64,000 nt of DNA from positions 1 through 64,000 of the forward strand of contig NZ_JARHUJ010000012.1 in NCBI RefSeq assembly GCF_029223285.1, read 5' to 3'. This document shows positions 51,201 to 59,268 of this stretch, one piece after another. How positions within the stretch are numbered: position 1 is the first letter of the stretch; every line of letters begins with the position of its first letter. This stretch comes from Paraflavitalea sp. CAU 1676. GTDB lineage: Bacteria; Bacteroidota; Bacteroidia; Chitinophagales; Chitinophagaceae. Below the pieces are notes generated by a model. That model did not search any database. It was not told the origin of the DNA and saw only the letters and a list, made by a program, of their open reading frames with translations. The position numbers were made by a program, and so were the translations under genes.

Positions 51201-53908
51201 TACAAATACAGTTCACAGCCGGCCAGTTTGGCAAGCCGGTACCTACACCGGCCGAAAAGGATTCGCCGATGTTCCCTGGCTATACGATTCAACTCAACAA
51301 CCTGCTCGATATGGTGGGCATCGCCAAGGGAGAAAGTAACCTGGGGCACCGGGTTACGGAGATCTTCAACAACGAATTCCTGGTACAGCCGCTTGGCACA
51401 CCGGGCCTCGAAAAATCGCGTGGGGTACCCTTGACGCGCATGGACGTTACCGGGTATGGCGCTAATATCTTCAGCAAATGGCTGAGCCCTACGGCCGCGA
51501 TCGCGCAAACCAGTCAGGCGCGTTTTGATGTAATGCTGGGCCGTACGGCGCACGAAGTGATACAGGTGAAAAGCATTTTATACCCCTGGGGTATCCGGGT
51601 GGTGCGCACGATCACCGTGTTTCGCACCAGTACCGGTTATGTATACCGCGTAGACAGCGGCTGGAAAGCAGAGAGCGATGGCCTGTTCGATTTCTCGTAC
51701 CGGTACCTTTTGCTGGGCAAAGATCCGTTTGCTGATGATCTGAAGGATAGTGATTTCAAGACGGTCAAGGCGCCTTATGACATTCACCCGGGTATCGTAC
51801 GCGGTCTCTTCAATATCCGCAACATCAAAGATGCAGCTTCAGTGGCTGAATTCACCGATTCCAACTTTTATCCGGGCGGTCTGCCTTATGTGAATGGCGT
51901 GAAAGGGATGGAGATGATGGCCGATCCCGGTGGTATTACTGAGCCTGTGAAATGTGGCGCCGTGTATTTCGATGCCGATGTGGAGATTGAAAATGTAGTG
52001 CAGGGCCATACGAACAAACGGGTAGTTTCTAAAAAGATACTGGGTTATGTACAGGTGGCACCGGCTGGTGTTCCACTAACGCCGCTGCAATTGCGTGGCC
52101 TGCTCGACCTGCATGGCGGCAGCATCGGCGGTGACCTAGATTGCGTGATCGATATCGCACAGAGCAATCAGCAGATGAAGCTAACACGCTTTGATTGTAA
52201 TGTGTCTATCGATGGCAGCAAGCCGGTATTCGTATTGGCGGGCCGGGGACAGGTCATATTACCCAAAGATGGCAGCTGGACAATGGTGCAGCACGAAGTG
52301 GGCACCGGCGATGTGGCGCCCCTGGCGGCAGGTACTACGGTACCGCTTATCCGGAAGGGTTTATGGCAGAAAGAAACGGTCGTGAACCAAACGGATGTGG
52401 AGCAGCAGTTGCTGCGTATTGCGCATCCCAAAGAGATCATCCGCGAAGCAACTAGTGATACCATCAACTTCGGTTTTCTGCAAAGTACGGCAACGCAAAA
52501 GGCATTGTTCCTTACACCAGCTTTTGGCTTTATGAAAAAGCAATTGCTGAGTAAAACGCCGCCCATTTTTGCCGATGCCTACCGGTTGATGACGGGCAAT
52601 GGTATTTTCCCCAACGTAGGCAATGCCATCGATAATTTCGGGAAGGCCATGCCACTATTCCATGGCAAGCGGCCCGACGATTCTTTGTTCGATGCTTTCA
52701 ATACCAGTGCGTTGAAAGATGGGCTGACGAATGTACTGGAGCTGATGGAGATCACCCCGGTGAAAGCAGGAGAGGTGATCGTAGAGCAGGGAATGAGTTT
52801 GTTGCAGAAAGGCGCAGCAGGTGTACTGGACAAGGCCATGAAGTTTGATGTGCCGCCTTTTGAAATACCGCTGGTGGATACGGACGGTTTACGGATTTAC
52901 ATTGAGTATGCAGCGAAGAAGAAAGACAAGGACCCGAAGGGCGATGCCGCGCGGCTGAACTTCGATGTGACCTCGCTGGCCAATGACCTGGGCGATCAAT
53001 GGAAGAGCCGGCTCAACAACCTTGCGATGGTGGTAGACCTTGGTGATATGAAGCGCCTCATGATCATCAAAGGGAATTTCGATAGTAAGAAAGGTAAGGA
53101 AACCGGCTATGAAGGTGACCAGGGAGGTGATGGCTGGCCTACACCTGAAATAGAGTTCAGCGATGCCCTGAAACCGGTGATCGATATATTACAGGTGCTG
53201 GCGAAACTGAGCAGCGGCGACTATGCAGCTGCTATGAAGAAGGGATTGCAGATCGCGATGAGCAATAGCGGTGAGATCTGGGAATACAAGTTTGAAGCTG
53301 GTAAAGAAATACCGCTCGTACGGTTCCCGCCAACGGACGAATTGTACAATAGTGCGCAAACGCCGTTGAAGCTGGAGGCCTCGCTGGGTATAGGGGTTTA
53401 TTTCAATGCGGCGCTGAAGGTGACCACCGATCCCAAGCAATTGTTGCCAACTGCCGGCGCTTACATCAAGTTCCATGGAGGGCTGAAGGTAATGTGTATG
53501 TCGGTGGGCGTGGGGTCGATCTTCGCCATCGGTACGGTGGATGTGAAAGTCGCCTGCGATACGAAGGTGGGGCCGAGCCTGGCGCTCGACTTCGGCTTCG
53601 GCATCGAGATCGTAGTGAGTTTGCCGGTAGTGGGCAATGCGAGCGTGAGCTACCTGGTGGGGGTGCAGATGTATGCCGATAAGAACAAGGTGATCGTGGC
53701 GGCACTGATGCGCTTCCGCGGGCATGCCGAATTATTGGGTGGCCTGGTGGCGGTGACCATCACCATCGAAGCCAAAGGCATTATCGTACGGGAGAACGAG
53801 CAAACGGATTGCTCGGCCCAGGTAACCTTTGCCATCGATATCAGCATCTTCCTGATCATCGACATCAGTTTCTCGAAGACCTGGGGCGAAGACCGCCAGA
53901 TCGCTTAA
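48281..53908 (+). CDS. Giant protein of unknown function, first of a pair
   Basis: An 1875-residue protein with no signal peptide (MTQDQLSRLLENLTARLQ) and no domain that I recognise. It is beta-rich throughout. A proline/glutamine-rich linker (PAQPVQPAQPGKPKPVQPV, about 642-660) divides it into two parts. A compact aromatic-rich stretch at about 1046-1150 (MDVTGYGANIFSKWLSP, VKSILYPWGIRVVRTITVF) looks like a folded core. The last about 175 residues alternate small hydrophobic strands (GGLVAVTITIEAKGIIV, FAIDISIFLIIDISF), resembling a fibre or membrane-inserting module. It ends 29 bp before the second giant gene. Translated without interruption; the long antisense frames are shadows. Confidence 0.85.
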   Translation: MTQDQLSRLLENLTARLQPAAPQQEQQLKRAQELIASSVIKGDIPYAGEQVVFNSAQLFAAADVTRASLDQIKAIATETVAANKDPETRFFIRQTPVRQYEVAGSVPDWAVGSNPVESLGPFLNEQGIEIWIDFYKIVKLVTLYMNGAPAILFKTTVRGIPIGINTPPPLLQQYTLNAGSIWINARLLSPAAPNNKYVGLKIKDGTLNTSIAPVLQNNQAVLNPATVLTLALDIEQPTENFAGDGSGYGDDARKATYQLPTSLQLVWQNNKVDITGIGEAGCTVFGQALSFANTNQAAISLEYNALMSKVLIPWNASPVDFVVTDSVSPAFKLSGQATITQAYWGLPAAALDVANPVQADSGGSVVLVTGKGLIATWPGLQYESLRLQATIINAEPGMVALLDLAAQGLGAMQYFDLWKEGQRPASTATITYLQAAPFMLAISAEQNQEMITIFADADIQADRPLKVNSSPFAIRSRASALALMANKDRRLIMLFDDNLLWDNKKPEDKQPLFKWEAIALENALFTVSPVAGFMLFGELSDSWKKVTRANFFLVFGLSTYLPTLPDPYVGNFGLWIRRFAKQRVAGNDAGLAATGSLQQLQTMLVCAIRYAKGAAGDDVTTDFYFGTVPPAWTELPEEQPAQPVQPAQPGKPKPVQPVREGGGLTPGGGVHVIRRPVLVDLTLKAVRLMEGARLVQFKNATRIKVSDLLTERVVKHAVSDLFIPKKKLPQLPATKTVLDTVAEGEELKHKRLALRQTNDYTGFWDNDIIGSGLDNDVFALLDVSSNAHQMGISINPTMLFVQTGTVVPGVAGDHAVNMASTRVAANNAFPFVVEGMQVKSPSRLVKSFTLPQIAWEPVINLTAPDREPPGGPKLAMDPEAGFIYFANDGGATRLWNNSTQLVALAPIPVVDALIKDFKENTANYTVASFTMPFGLKAISYVSKNFVEPVKPDITNLRPLFRKQEDGSHKLEGGIQIQFTAGQFGKPVPTPAEKDSPMFPGYTIQLNNLLDMVGIAKGESNLGHRVTEIFNNEFLVQPLGTPGLEKSRGVPLTRMDVTGYGANIFSKWLSPTAAIAQTSQARFDVMLGRTAHEVIQVKSILYPWGIRVVRTITVFRTSTGYVYRVDSGWKAESDGLFDFSYRYLLLGKDPFADDLKDSDFKTVKAPYDIHPGIVRGLFNIRNIKDAASVAEFTDSNFYPGGLPYVNGVKGMEMMADPGGITEPVKCGAVYFDADVEIENVVQGHTNKRVVSKKILGYVQVAPAGVPLTPLQLRGLLDLHGGSIGGDLDCVIDIAQSNQQMKLTRFDCNVSIDGSKPVFVLAGRGQVILPKDGSWTMVQHEVGTGDVAPLAAGTTVPLIRKGLWQKETVVNQTDVEQQLLRIAHPKEIIREATSDTINFGFLQSTATQKALFLTPAFGFMKKQLLSKTPPIFADAYRLMTGNGIFPNVGNAIDNFGKAMPLFHGKRPDDSLFDAFNTSALKDGLTNVLELMEITPVKAGEVIVEQGMSLLQKGAAGVLDKAMKFDVPPFEIPLVDTDGLRIYIEYAAKKKDKDPKGDAARLNFDVTSLANDLGDQWKSRLNNLAMVVDLGDMKRLMIIKGNFDSKKGKETGYEGDQGGDGWPTPEIEFSDALKPVIDILQVLAKLSSGDYAAAMKKGLQIAMSNSGEIWEYKFEAGKEIPLVRFPPTDELYNSAQTPLKLEASLGIGVYFNAALKVTTDPKQLLPTAGAYIKFHGGLKVMCMSVGVGSIFAIGTVDVKVACDTKVGPSLALDFGFGIEIVVSLPVVGNASVSYLVGVQMYADKNKVIVAALMRFRGHAELLGGLVAVTITIEAKGIIVRENEQTDCSAQVTFAIDISIFLIIDISFSKTWGEDRQIA

Positions 53909-53937
53909 CCGAGTTCCTTCAACTTAAACATTTCGAC

Positions 53938-56900
53938 ATGGAAGCTAATAGAAAATATACAACGATGGTGTTTCCGCAGGGATTCGACGGTACCCATCTC
54001 CTCCTGCATATTGTATTGATACCCCGCAACCAGGATCCCTTTAAGATATGGCCCACAACTGTGACAGACCATGAAGAATCAACACCTTTTGCCGACCTGG
54101 TGCCGCAATTTGAAGTGGCGATCCACAAGGGGCTGGAAGAATGGCCCATCGGCAATGTGGGCACCATTGTGAAGCTGCCGGTGACGGTTGATGAAGCCGT
54201 CAATAAGAAAGCGGCACTGGATGGCATTGCTGTGCAACTGGGCGCTAAGATCAATATGGATGGATCAACCGCGGCAACGACCGATAAGGCGCCGGATACG
54301 CCGTTGCCCGAAAACCAAAGTGTACAGAAATACCTGCCGGAAACCTACCGCACGGCGTTCAATTTTACCAATCCCAGGCATCCTAATGCCAAACTGGATG
54401 ATAGCTATCATTGCGCCATCAAGAAGGATACCCCTAAAAAGAAAGACTGGAAGAACGACGATAACCTGAGCTGGGGCCAGGTGTTTGCCCATATTCTACG
54501 CCAGCCGATGCTGGCGCGTGGCTGTGGAATGATCTACACCGCTTCGGTTGACCTGACGCCCCATGCTGAGCTGTTGGAGAAGGGTGGCTTTGTGCATGTG
54601 AACATGGTTGATACGCAGACAGCGGCCATTCAAAAGGCGTTGTTGGAAGATGCGCAGGGACCATTTGTGAAACGATATGCTGCCCGCATTCCTGCGCTGA
54701 CCCTTGGTACGGGCAGGCCGGTGTTTGCACCCATGCTATTCCCGGTATTGCATAAGAAGACTGCCGATCCTGCTGATCCGGTACCGCCCCCTGCGGAATG
54801 GGATAAGATATTTGCTGAACTGAATGAATACAACGATGGTTATGCGAAGATCGTGCATGCCGGCCAGCAGGTGAGCAGCAATCTGCTGAGTGAGCGGCAG
54901 GATGGTCCGGGCCCGCAAAGCGATACCGGCATCCGCCTGGCCTGGGATGATGAGCAGATCATGATCTGGTATCTACGGCAACTAAGTGCCAACCCGATGG
55001 ATGCCGGCAAGCGGCTGGATGTGCCCATGGGTGTTTATGGTTACCGCATCGACGTACGCAAAGATGAAGTGGGCAGTGAATGGAAAAGTCTTAACACGGT
55101 ACAAAGCGATCAGCCGCTGATGATCGGCGATGCCAACCTGGGCACTACGCCTGCGGGTGGTCTTGAATTGCCTTTCCAGGTATTCCCTTCACAGCTCGAC
55201 AATAATACCAATGCACCATACTGGCTGCCCATGTATTTTACGAACTGGATTGGCCGGAGCGTGGTGTTGAAAGATATAGATGCCATTCGCATCAATCGCC
55301 ATGCCGATGGGCAAAAGAGTCCGCTCGATAACACAGCGAAAGCGGTCGATACGGCTTCTCCCTATACCGAGATACCCTCTGGTGTAGACCTGCGGTATGG
55401 ACAAGGTTATCAGTTCCAGGTGCGGATGATGGACATCAGTGGCGGTGGACCGGTGATCGGCGCCCCGATAGTTAACAATGCGCCATCACCATCGGCCAAA
55501 CATACTTTTAAACGCTACATAGCTCCCGACCTTTGCCGGGTGGAGCAACCGGAAAAGCTGCGTACGGGTCTCTCTTCCTATTTCAACAAAGAGGATATGG
55601 ATGAGAACAGTGTATCGATACCTAACCCTGCATTACAGATCAGGCGGCCATTGCTGAACTATCCGGCGGTGCTATTTACCGGTAAGTACCAGGCCATCGG
55701 TCAAAACCCGGTAGACCTGCTGATCGCAGCTACGGGCGATGCAACCCTCAATAAGATACCGGGTATTGCCGATCCGGATGTAACGCATGTGGAGATCAAA
55801 GTAGAGATTGAGACGCTCAAGCTGGACAACTTGTTGAGCGAAAGTGGCAGGGAGAATTATATCACGTTATATACAACGACGCGTGCTTTTCCCGCGGGCT
55901 TCGACGATGAGTTGTCGCTGCCGGTCGTGTTTCACGATGTGCCGGTGTTGCTGGCTGGCAACGTGGATGATCCATTTAACCGGCCAGACCTGAACAAGGC
56001 GGCCATCGATGGCATGACAGACATTCCATTGCCTACGGCGCGCCGCATCCGGCTTACGCTGCGGGCCGTGTGTGCTGAACAGGCTGGTTATTTCGGATTC
56101 AGTAACCCGGCCAATAAGGATATGGATACGCGCTATGGCAAAACGACGCAATGCTGGTTCCATCAGCCCTCTACCGCTGAGGAGACATTGCTGTTGCCGG
56201 CGGTAAATGTGCCGCCGCTGCAAGGCATTTACCTGCAACCGGATCCTCCAATGTTGAACAGCGGCGTACTCTCTACTTTTTTCCTCGCCAGGGAGGCGCA
56301 AAATAATATGCCGGATATTGTACAGCGCTTTGCACAGAAGCTGGGATTGCGGAACAATGGCCTGACGCTGATGGGGCGCAAGGGCGAACGCGTGGTGTTT
56401 GGTTGCAGCAACCGCATCCGCCATCATTTGTCGCCCGATCATGGCAGCATCACTTTCTCTTCGAAAGGAGACCTCTGCAACCATTGGTTGGGTTGTATCG
56501 TGTATCGGCTGAACCGTGACTGGACCTGGAATGCGTTAGAAGACGTGAGCTTCCAGGTAAAGCGCTGGCGGAAGTTTGAACGCGATAAAGACGAAGAGAC
56601 GGAAGTGATCAAGGTATTGGGCGATATTGAAATAAAACGATCAGCTTCTTTCGAGTGTTTGCAGGAAGATGAATTTGGCGAAGTAAACCGTGAATACACG
56701 ACGCTCATATTCATCGATGCGATAGAGCCGAAATCGGTATTGGAAAAAACAGGCGGCGGCTTGCGATTCCCCGATGAGCTGAATGCTGAATACGAATTGA
56801 CACCGCGCTTTCGTCCGAATCATGGTGCGCCGGCTCCTTTTAAAACAGATTTATTACACCTGCCCACTACGATCATTCCCGCGCAGGTGCCGGAGATCGC

Positions 56901-58317
56901 GAGCGTCGGTATTGCATTTTCTCCCTACCTGGCCAATGAACGATACAGTGCTACTGAACCCAGGCAGCGCTACCTGTGGGTGGAACTGAAAGAACCCGTA
57001 AAAGACCCGCATGATGCGTTGTTCTGCCGCGTGCTGGCGTATGCACCCGACCAATTGCTGAGCCATAGCCGGGGCGGCATTATGACCGAAGTGCCGGAAG
57101 AGCCGGCCTTGCCGATCGATCCGGAATACATTCGCGCGATAACGCCGGGACAAACAGATGATATGGCCGGTATGGGAGCTATGCAGCCGATGGAGCGGGC
57201 GAGTGGCAAAGAAGGTCTTCATTACTTGTTGCCACTACCGCCAGGTTTGCATCCGGAAAGTCCCGAATTGTTTGGCTTCTTCACCTACGAGTTCAGAATT
57301 GGCCATGCACATGGGCATATGCTGAAGCGCGATCCCAAGGGTGATCTATGGAGTACAGCGCAGGGAAGATTCGGACGTCCGCTGCGGGTAACGGGTATGC
57401 AGCATCCGGCGCCGAACTTACTGTGTAATGTAGATAGAGATAAAGACCGGGTGTATGTTACGGCGACGTATGCCAAAGCTGTATGGCAGGGGCGCAATGT
57501 AACCTGCGATCCACCGCGTACACAATTGCATGGGCTGCTGTATGCACAGGTGCGTCAGGCGGATGGCAATGGGTATCGCAATATCCTGCTCGATGAGCGC
57601 CTGATGGTGTTGGATAAGCCTATCAAAAGAGCACCTGGTTTGTTCCTGCAGGAATTCCATGCCGCTCAGTTGCATACGGCGCGCTGGACGGCCGACCAGG
57701 TAGCGGTGAGCGAGAAGGCGAATGTGTTGATCAGTCACTTGTCGTTGCTGGAGGAAAAAGAACTGACTGTATTGCGCCTTAACCCGGCGGTGAACAGGAA
57801 ACTGGCGGCTGTAGTAGTGGCGCGCAGGCTGGGTAAGATCGAGCGGCTGGATGCGCAGACAGCTGCCCAGTTGGTGAGTGCTTATGAGAAAGTGAGTTGG
57901 AAAGATAGCCTGGCACCGGCGGTTGCGGTGAATGCCGGTGACAAGTTTACCCAGGCGAGTCTGGTGGCGGGCGCCAAGCTGGCCATCTTTAAAGATGCGC
58001 CGAAAACAGCGACTATAGCCTGGACAAACAAAGAGATATCGCTGATGCTATATCAATTGGGTTTGCCACAGGATGCTTCCCTGAGCGTGCTGGTGGTGGA
58101 AGTGTTTGGTAATATCACCAGTGTATTTGAACAACTGGGCATGCCGATGGATCAATTGGAAGTATTGATGCACCAGCGTCCGGATGTGGTGAACGCTATT
58201 AAACAGCGACAACAAATGCAACAGCAAGCATTATCGAGTCAGTTGGGCAACTATCGAATTTTGCGCACCTCACCGCTGACGGAAGTGCCGTTTGTGTGTT
58301 GCACGACCTGCGGGTAA
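53938..58317 (+). CDS. Giant protein of unknown function, second of a pair
   Basis: A 1459-residue protein starting at ATG 53938 (MEANRKYTTMVFPQGFDG); the frame extends upstream only over the end of the first giant gene. No signal peptide, membrane segment or known motif is seen. It is rich in aromatic and polar beta-strand patterns (RIRLTLRAVCAEQAGYFGF, LCNHWLGCIVYRLNRDWTW). The C-terminal about 220 residues turn helical (AAQLVSAYEKVSW, IKQRQQMQQQALSSQ). The protein ends in a cysteine-rich tail, VPFVCCTTCG. Co-directional with the first giant gene and followed by a strong terminator, so the two form one operon. Confidence 0.85.
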   Translation: MEANRKYTTMVFPQGFDGTHLLLHIVLIPRNQDPFKIWPTTVTDHEESTPFADLVPQFEVAIHKGLEEWPIGNVGTIVKLPVTVDEAVNKKAALDGIAVQLGAKINMDGSTAATTDKAPDTPLPENQSVQKYLPETYRTAFNFTNPRHPNAKLDDSYHCAIKKDTPKKKDWKNDDNLSWGQVFAHILRQPMLARGCGMIYTASVDLTPHAELLEKGGFVHVNMVDTQTAAIQKALLEDAQGPFVKRYAARIPALTLGTGRPVFAPMLFPVLHKKTADPADPVPPPAEWDKIFAELNEYNDGYAKIVHAGQQVSSNLLSERQDGPGPQSDTGIRLAWDDEQIMIWYLRQLSANPMDAGKRLDVPMGVYGYRIDVRKDEVGSEWKSLNTVQSDQPLMIGDANLGTTPAGGLELPFQVFPSQLDNNTNAPYWLPMYFTNWIGRSVVLKDIDAIRINRHADGQKSPLDNTAKAVDTASPYTEIPSGVDLRYGQGYQFQVRMMDISGGGPVIGAPIVNNAPSPSAKHTFKRYIAPDLCRVEQPEKLRTGLSSYFNKEDMDENSVSIPNPALQIRRPLLNYPAVLFTGKYQAIGQNPVDLLIAATGDATLNKIPGIADPDVTHVEIKVEIETLKLDNLLSESGRENYITLYTTTRAFPAGFDDELSLPVVFHDVPVLLAGNVDDPFNRPDLNKAAIDGMTDIPLPTARRIRLTLRAVCAEQAGYFGFSNPANKDMDTRYGKTTQCWFHQPSTAEETLLLPAVNVPPLQGIYLQPDPPMLNSGVLSTFFLAREAQNNMPDIVQRFAQKLGLRNNGLTLMGRKGERVVFGCSNRIRHHLSPDHGSITFSSKGDLCNHWLGCIVYRLNRDWTWNALEDVSFQVKRWRKFERDKDEETEVIKVLGDIEIKRSASFECLQEDEFGEVNREYTTLIFIDAIEPKSVLEKTGGGLRFPDELNAEYELTPRFRPNHGAPAPFKTDLLHLPTTIIPAQVPEIASVGIAFSPYLANERYSATEPRQRYLWVELKEPVKDPHDALFCRVLAYAPDQLLSHSRGGIMTEVPEEPALPIDPEYIRAITPGQTDDMAGMGAMQPMERASGKEGLHYLLPLPPGLHPESPELFGFFTYEFRIGHAHGHMLKRDPKGDLWSTAQGRFGRPLRVTGMQHPAPNLLCNVDRDKDRVYVTATYAKAVWQGRNVTCDPPRTQLHGLLYAQVRQADGNGYRNILLDERLMVLDKPIKRAPGLFLQEFHAAQLHTARWTADQVAVSEKANVLISHLSLLEEKELTVLRLNPAVNRKLAAVVVARRLGKIERLDAQTAAQLVSAYEKVSWKDSLAPAVAVNAGDKFTQASLVAGAKLAIFKDAPKTATIAWTNKEISLMLYQLGLPQDASLSVLVVEVFGNITSVFEQLGMPMDQLEVLMHQRPDVVNAIKQRQQMQQQALSSQLGNYRILRTSPLTEVPFVCCTTCG

Positions 58318-58352
58318 TAAATATCTATTGTAGTTGATAGCAATTCTAAGTT

Positions 58353-58384
58353 AGAAAGCAGGTACAGTCCTGCTTTCTTTTTTT
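58353..58384 (+). terminator. Strong terminator closing the giant-gene operon
   Basis: AGAAAGCAGG pairs with CCTGCTTTCT (10 bp, loop TACAGT) and runs into seven T residues. It lies 36 bp after the stop at 58317. Confidence 0.95.
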
Positions 58385-58415
58385 GCAGGATGTCAAGGTG
58401 GCCATCAGTATTTGT

Positions 58416-59120
58416 CTACTGCTCCAACTGGATGGCTTTCGGAAACAGGATATTGTTCTCCAGGTGAATGTGCAGGTGCAGGTCTTCCTCAAATTCTTTC
58501 AACAACGCGAATGTAACCTTATACGTATTGCAGGCGTCTGCCGGCGGAGTGTAGTTGTTGGTGAGGGCTGCAATGCGCCGGAAACGTTCGCCTTCGTTGT
58601 CGTGTTCCTGCTTCATCATCTCAATGGGGTTCTGTACCGTGCCAAAGGGGGCAGGTACGTGCCTGCCGCTGCCGGCCAGCATTTTACGGATATAGGGAAA
58701 CAGTACCAATTCTTCCTTTTGCATATGGGCTGTTAGTTCTCCGGCACTCTCGTTGAACAACTTTTCCACTTCTTTCAGTTCCGGATGCCGGTCGCCATGT
58801 ACTCTCGACACTTTGTGCAGGAAAGGGGTGATTTCCTTTATTCGGGTGGTTACATAGCGGTGGTGTTTTTTCTCGATATAATCGGCCAGCAGGTCGAGGG
58901 GCCAGGTATTGAAACCGGGGTCTGTTGTGCTGGGCTGATGCGTAGTTTGCTGCAATTCGCTGATAACACCTTCTATGTCCAGTTGTTTTTTAAGGCAGGC
59001 ATCTGCGATGCTGCGATTGCCGTTGCAGCAAAAGTCAATACCGTGCTTTTTGAAAACAGGGGCTGTGCGGTAGTTGTTGGCAACGAGTTCGCCAATAATG
59101 GATTGTTCTGTTATATTCAT
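58416..59120 (-). CDS. ric: Iron-sulfur cluster repair di-iron protein (Ric/YtfE/ScdA)
   Basis: A 234-residue protein. The N-terminal ScdA_N domain carries HGIDFCCNGNRSIADAC, with the CC pair at C31/C32. The hemerythrin-like domain (about 75-225) supplies the expected His and Glu ligands: EKKHHRYV, HMQKEELVLFPYI, MKQEHDNEGERF and LHLHIHLENNILFP. Ric proteins restore Fe-S clusters damaged by nitric oxide or oxidants. A perfect 9-bp inverted repeat overlaps the start codon, suggesting direct control of this gene. Confidence 0.95.
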   Translation of the reverse strand: MNITEQSIIGELVANNYRTAPVFKKHGIDFCCNGNRSIADACLKKQLDIEGVISELQQTTHQPSTTDPGFNTWPLDLLADYIEKKHHRYVTTRIKEITPFLHKVSRVHGDRHPELKEVEKLFNESAGELTAHMQKEELVLFPYIRKMLAGSGRHVPAPFGTVQNPIEMMKQEHDNEGERFRRIAALTNNYTPPADACNTYKVTFALLKEFEEDLHLHIHLENNILFPKAIQLEQ

Positions 59121-59142
59121 GATCGCTGATTTTAGCGATCAT
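59119..59142. promoter_or_regulatory. Perfect inverted repeat at the ric start
   Basis: ATGATCGCT and AGCGATCAT are separated by GATTTT, with 9-bp arms and no mismatch. The repeat overlaps the ATG of ric. It could be an operator for a nitrosative-stress repressor or, in RNA, a hairpin hiding the start codon. Confidence 0.65.
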
Positions 59143-59268
59143 AAAATTACCGGCGTCTGTAAAGGGAACCTATGAGGCCGGTCAACCTGGATAGTGAGTA
59201 TAATCAGCTGCCCCTGCTTCAGGGCGCTGAACGCAGGTGCAGAAGCACTTGTGTGACTTAAGTATGAC

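Noticed and set aside
50471-51553. Long minus-strand open frame (360 codons) inside the first giant gene
   Set aside because: It is antisense to a continuous 1875-codon gene, rich in Arg/His/Gly as expected for a shadow frame, and has no domain.
53809-53937. Upstream extension of the second giant gene
   Set aside because: It overlaps the end of the first giant gene in another frame and has His/Arg-rich shadow composition; the ATG at 53938 follows an untranslated gap.
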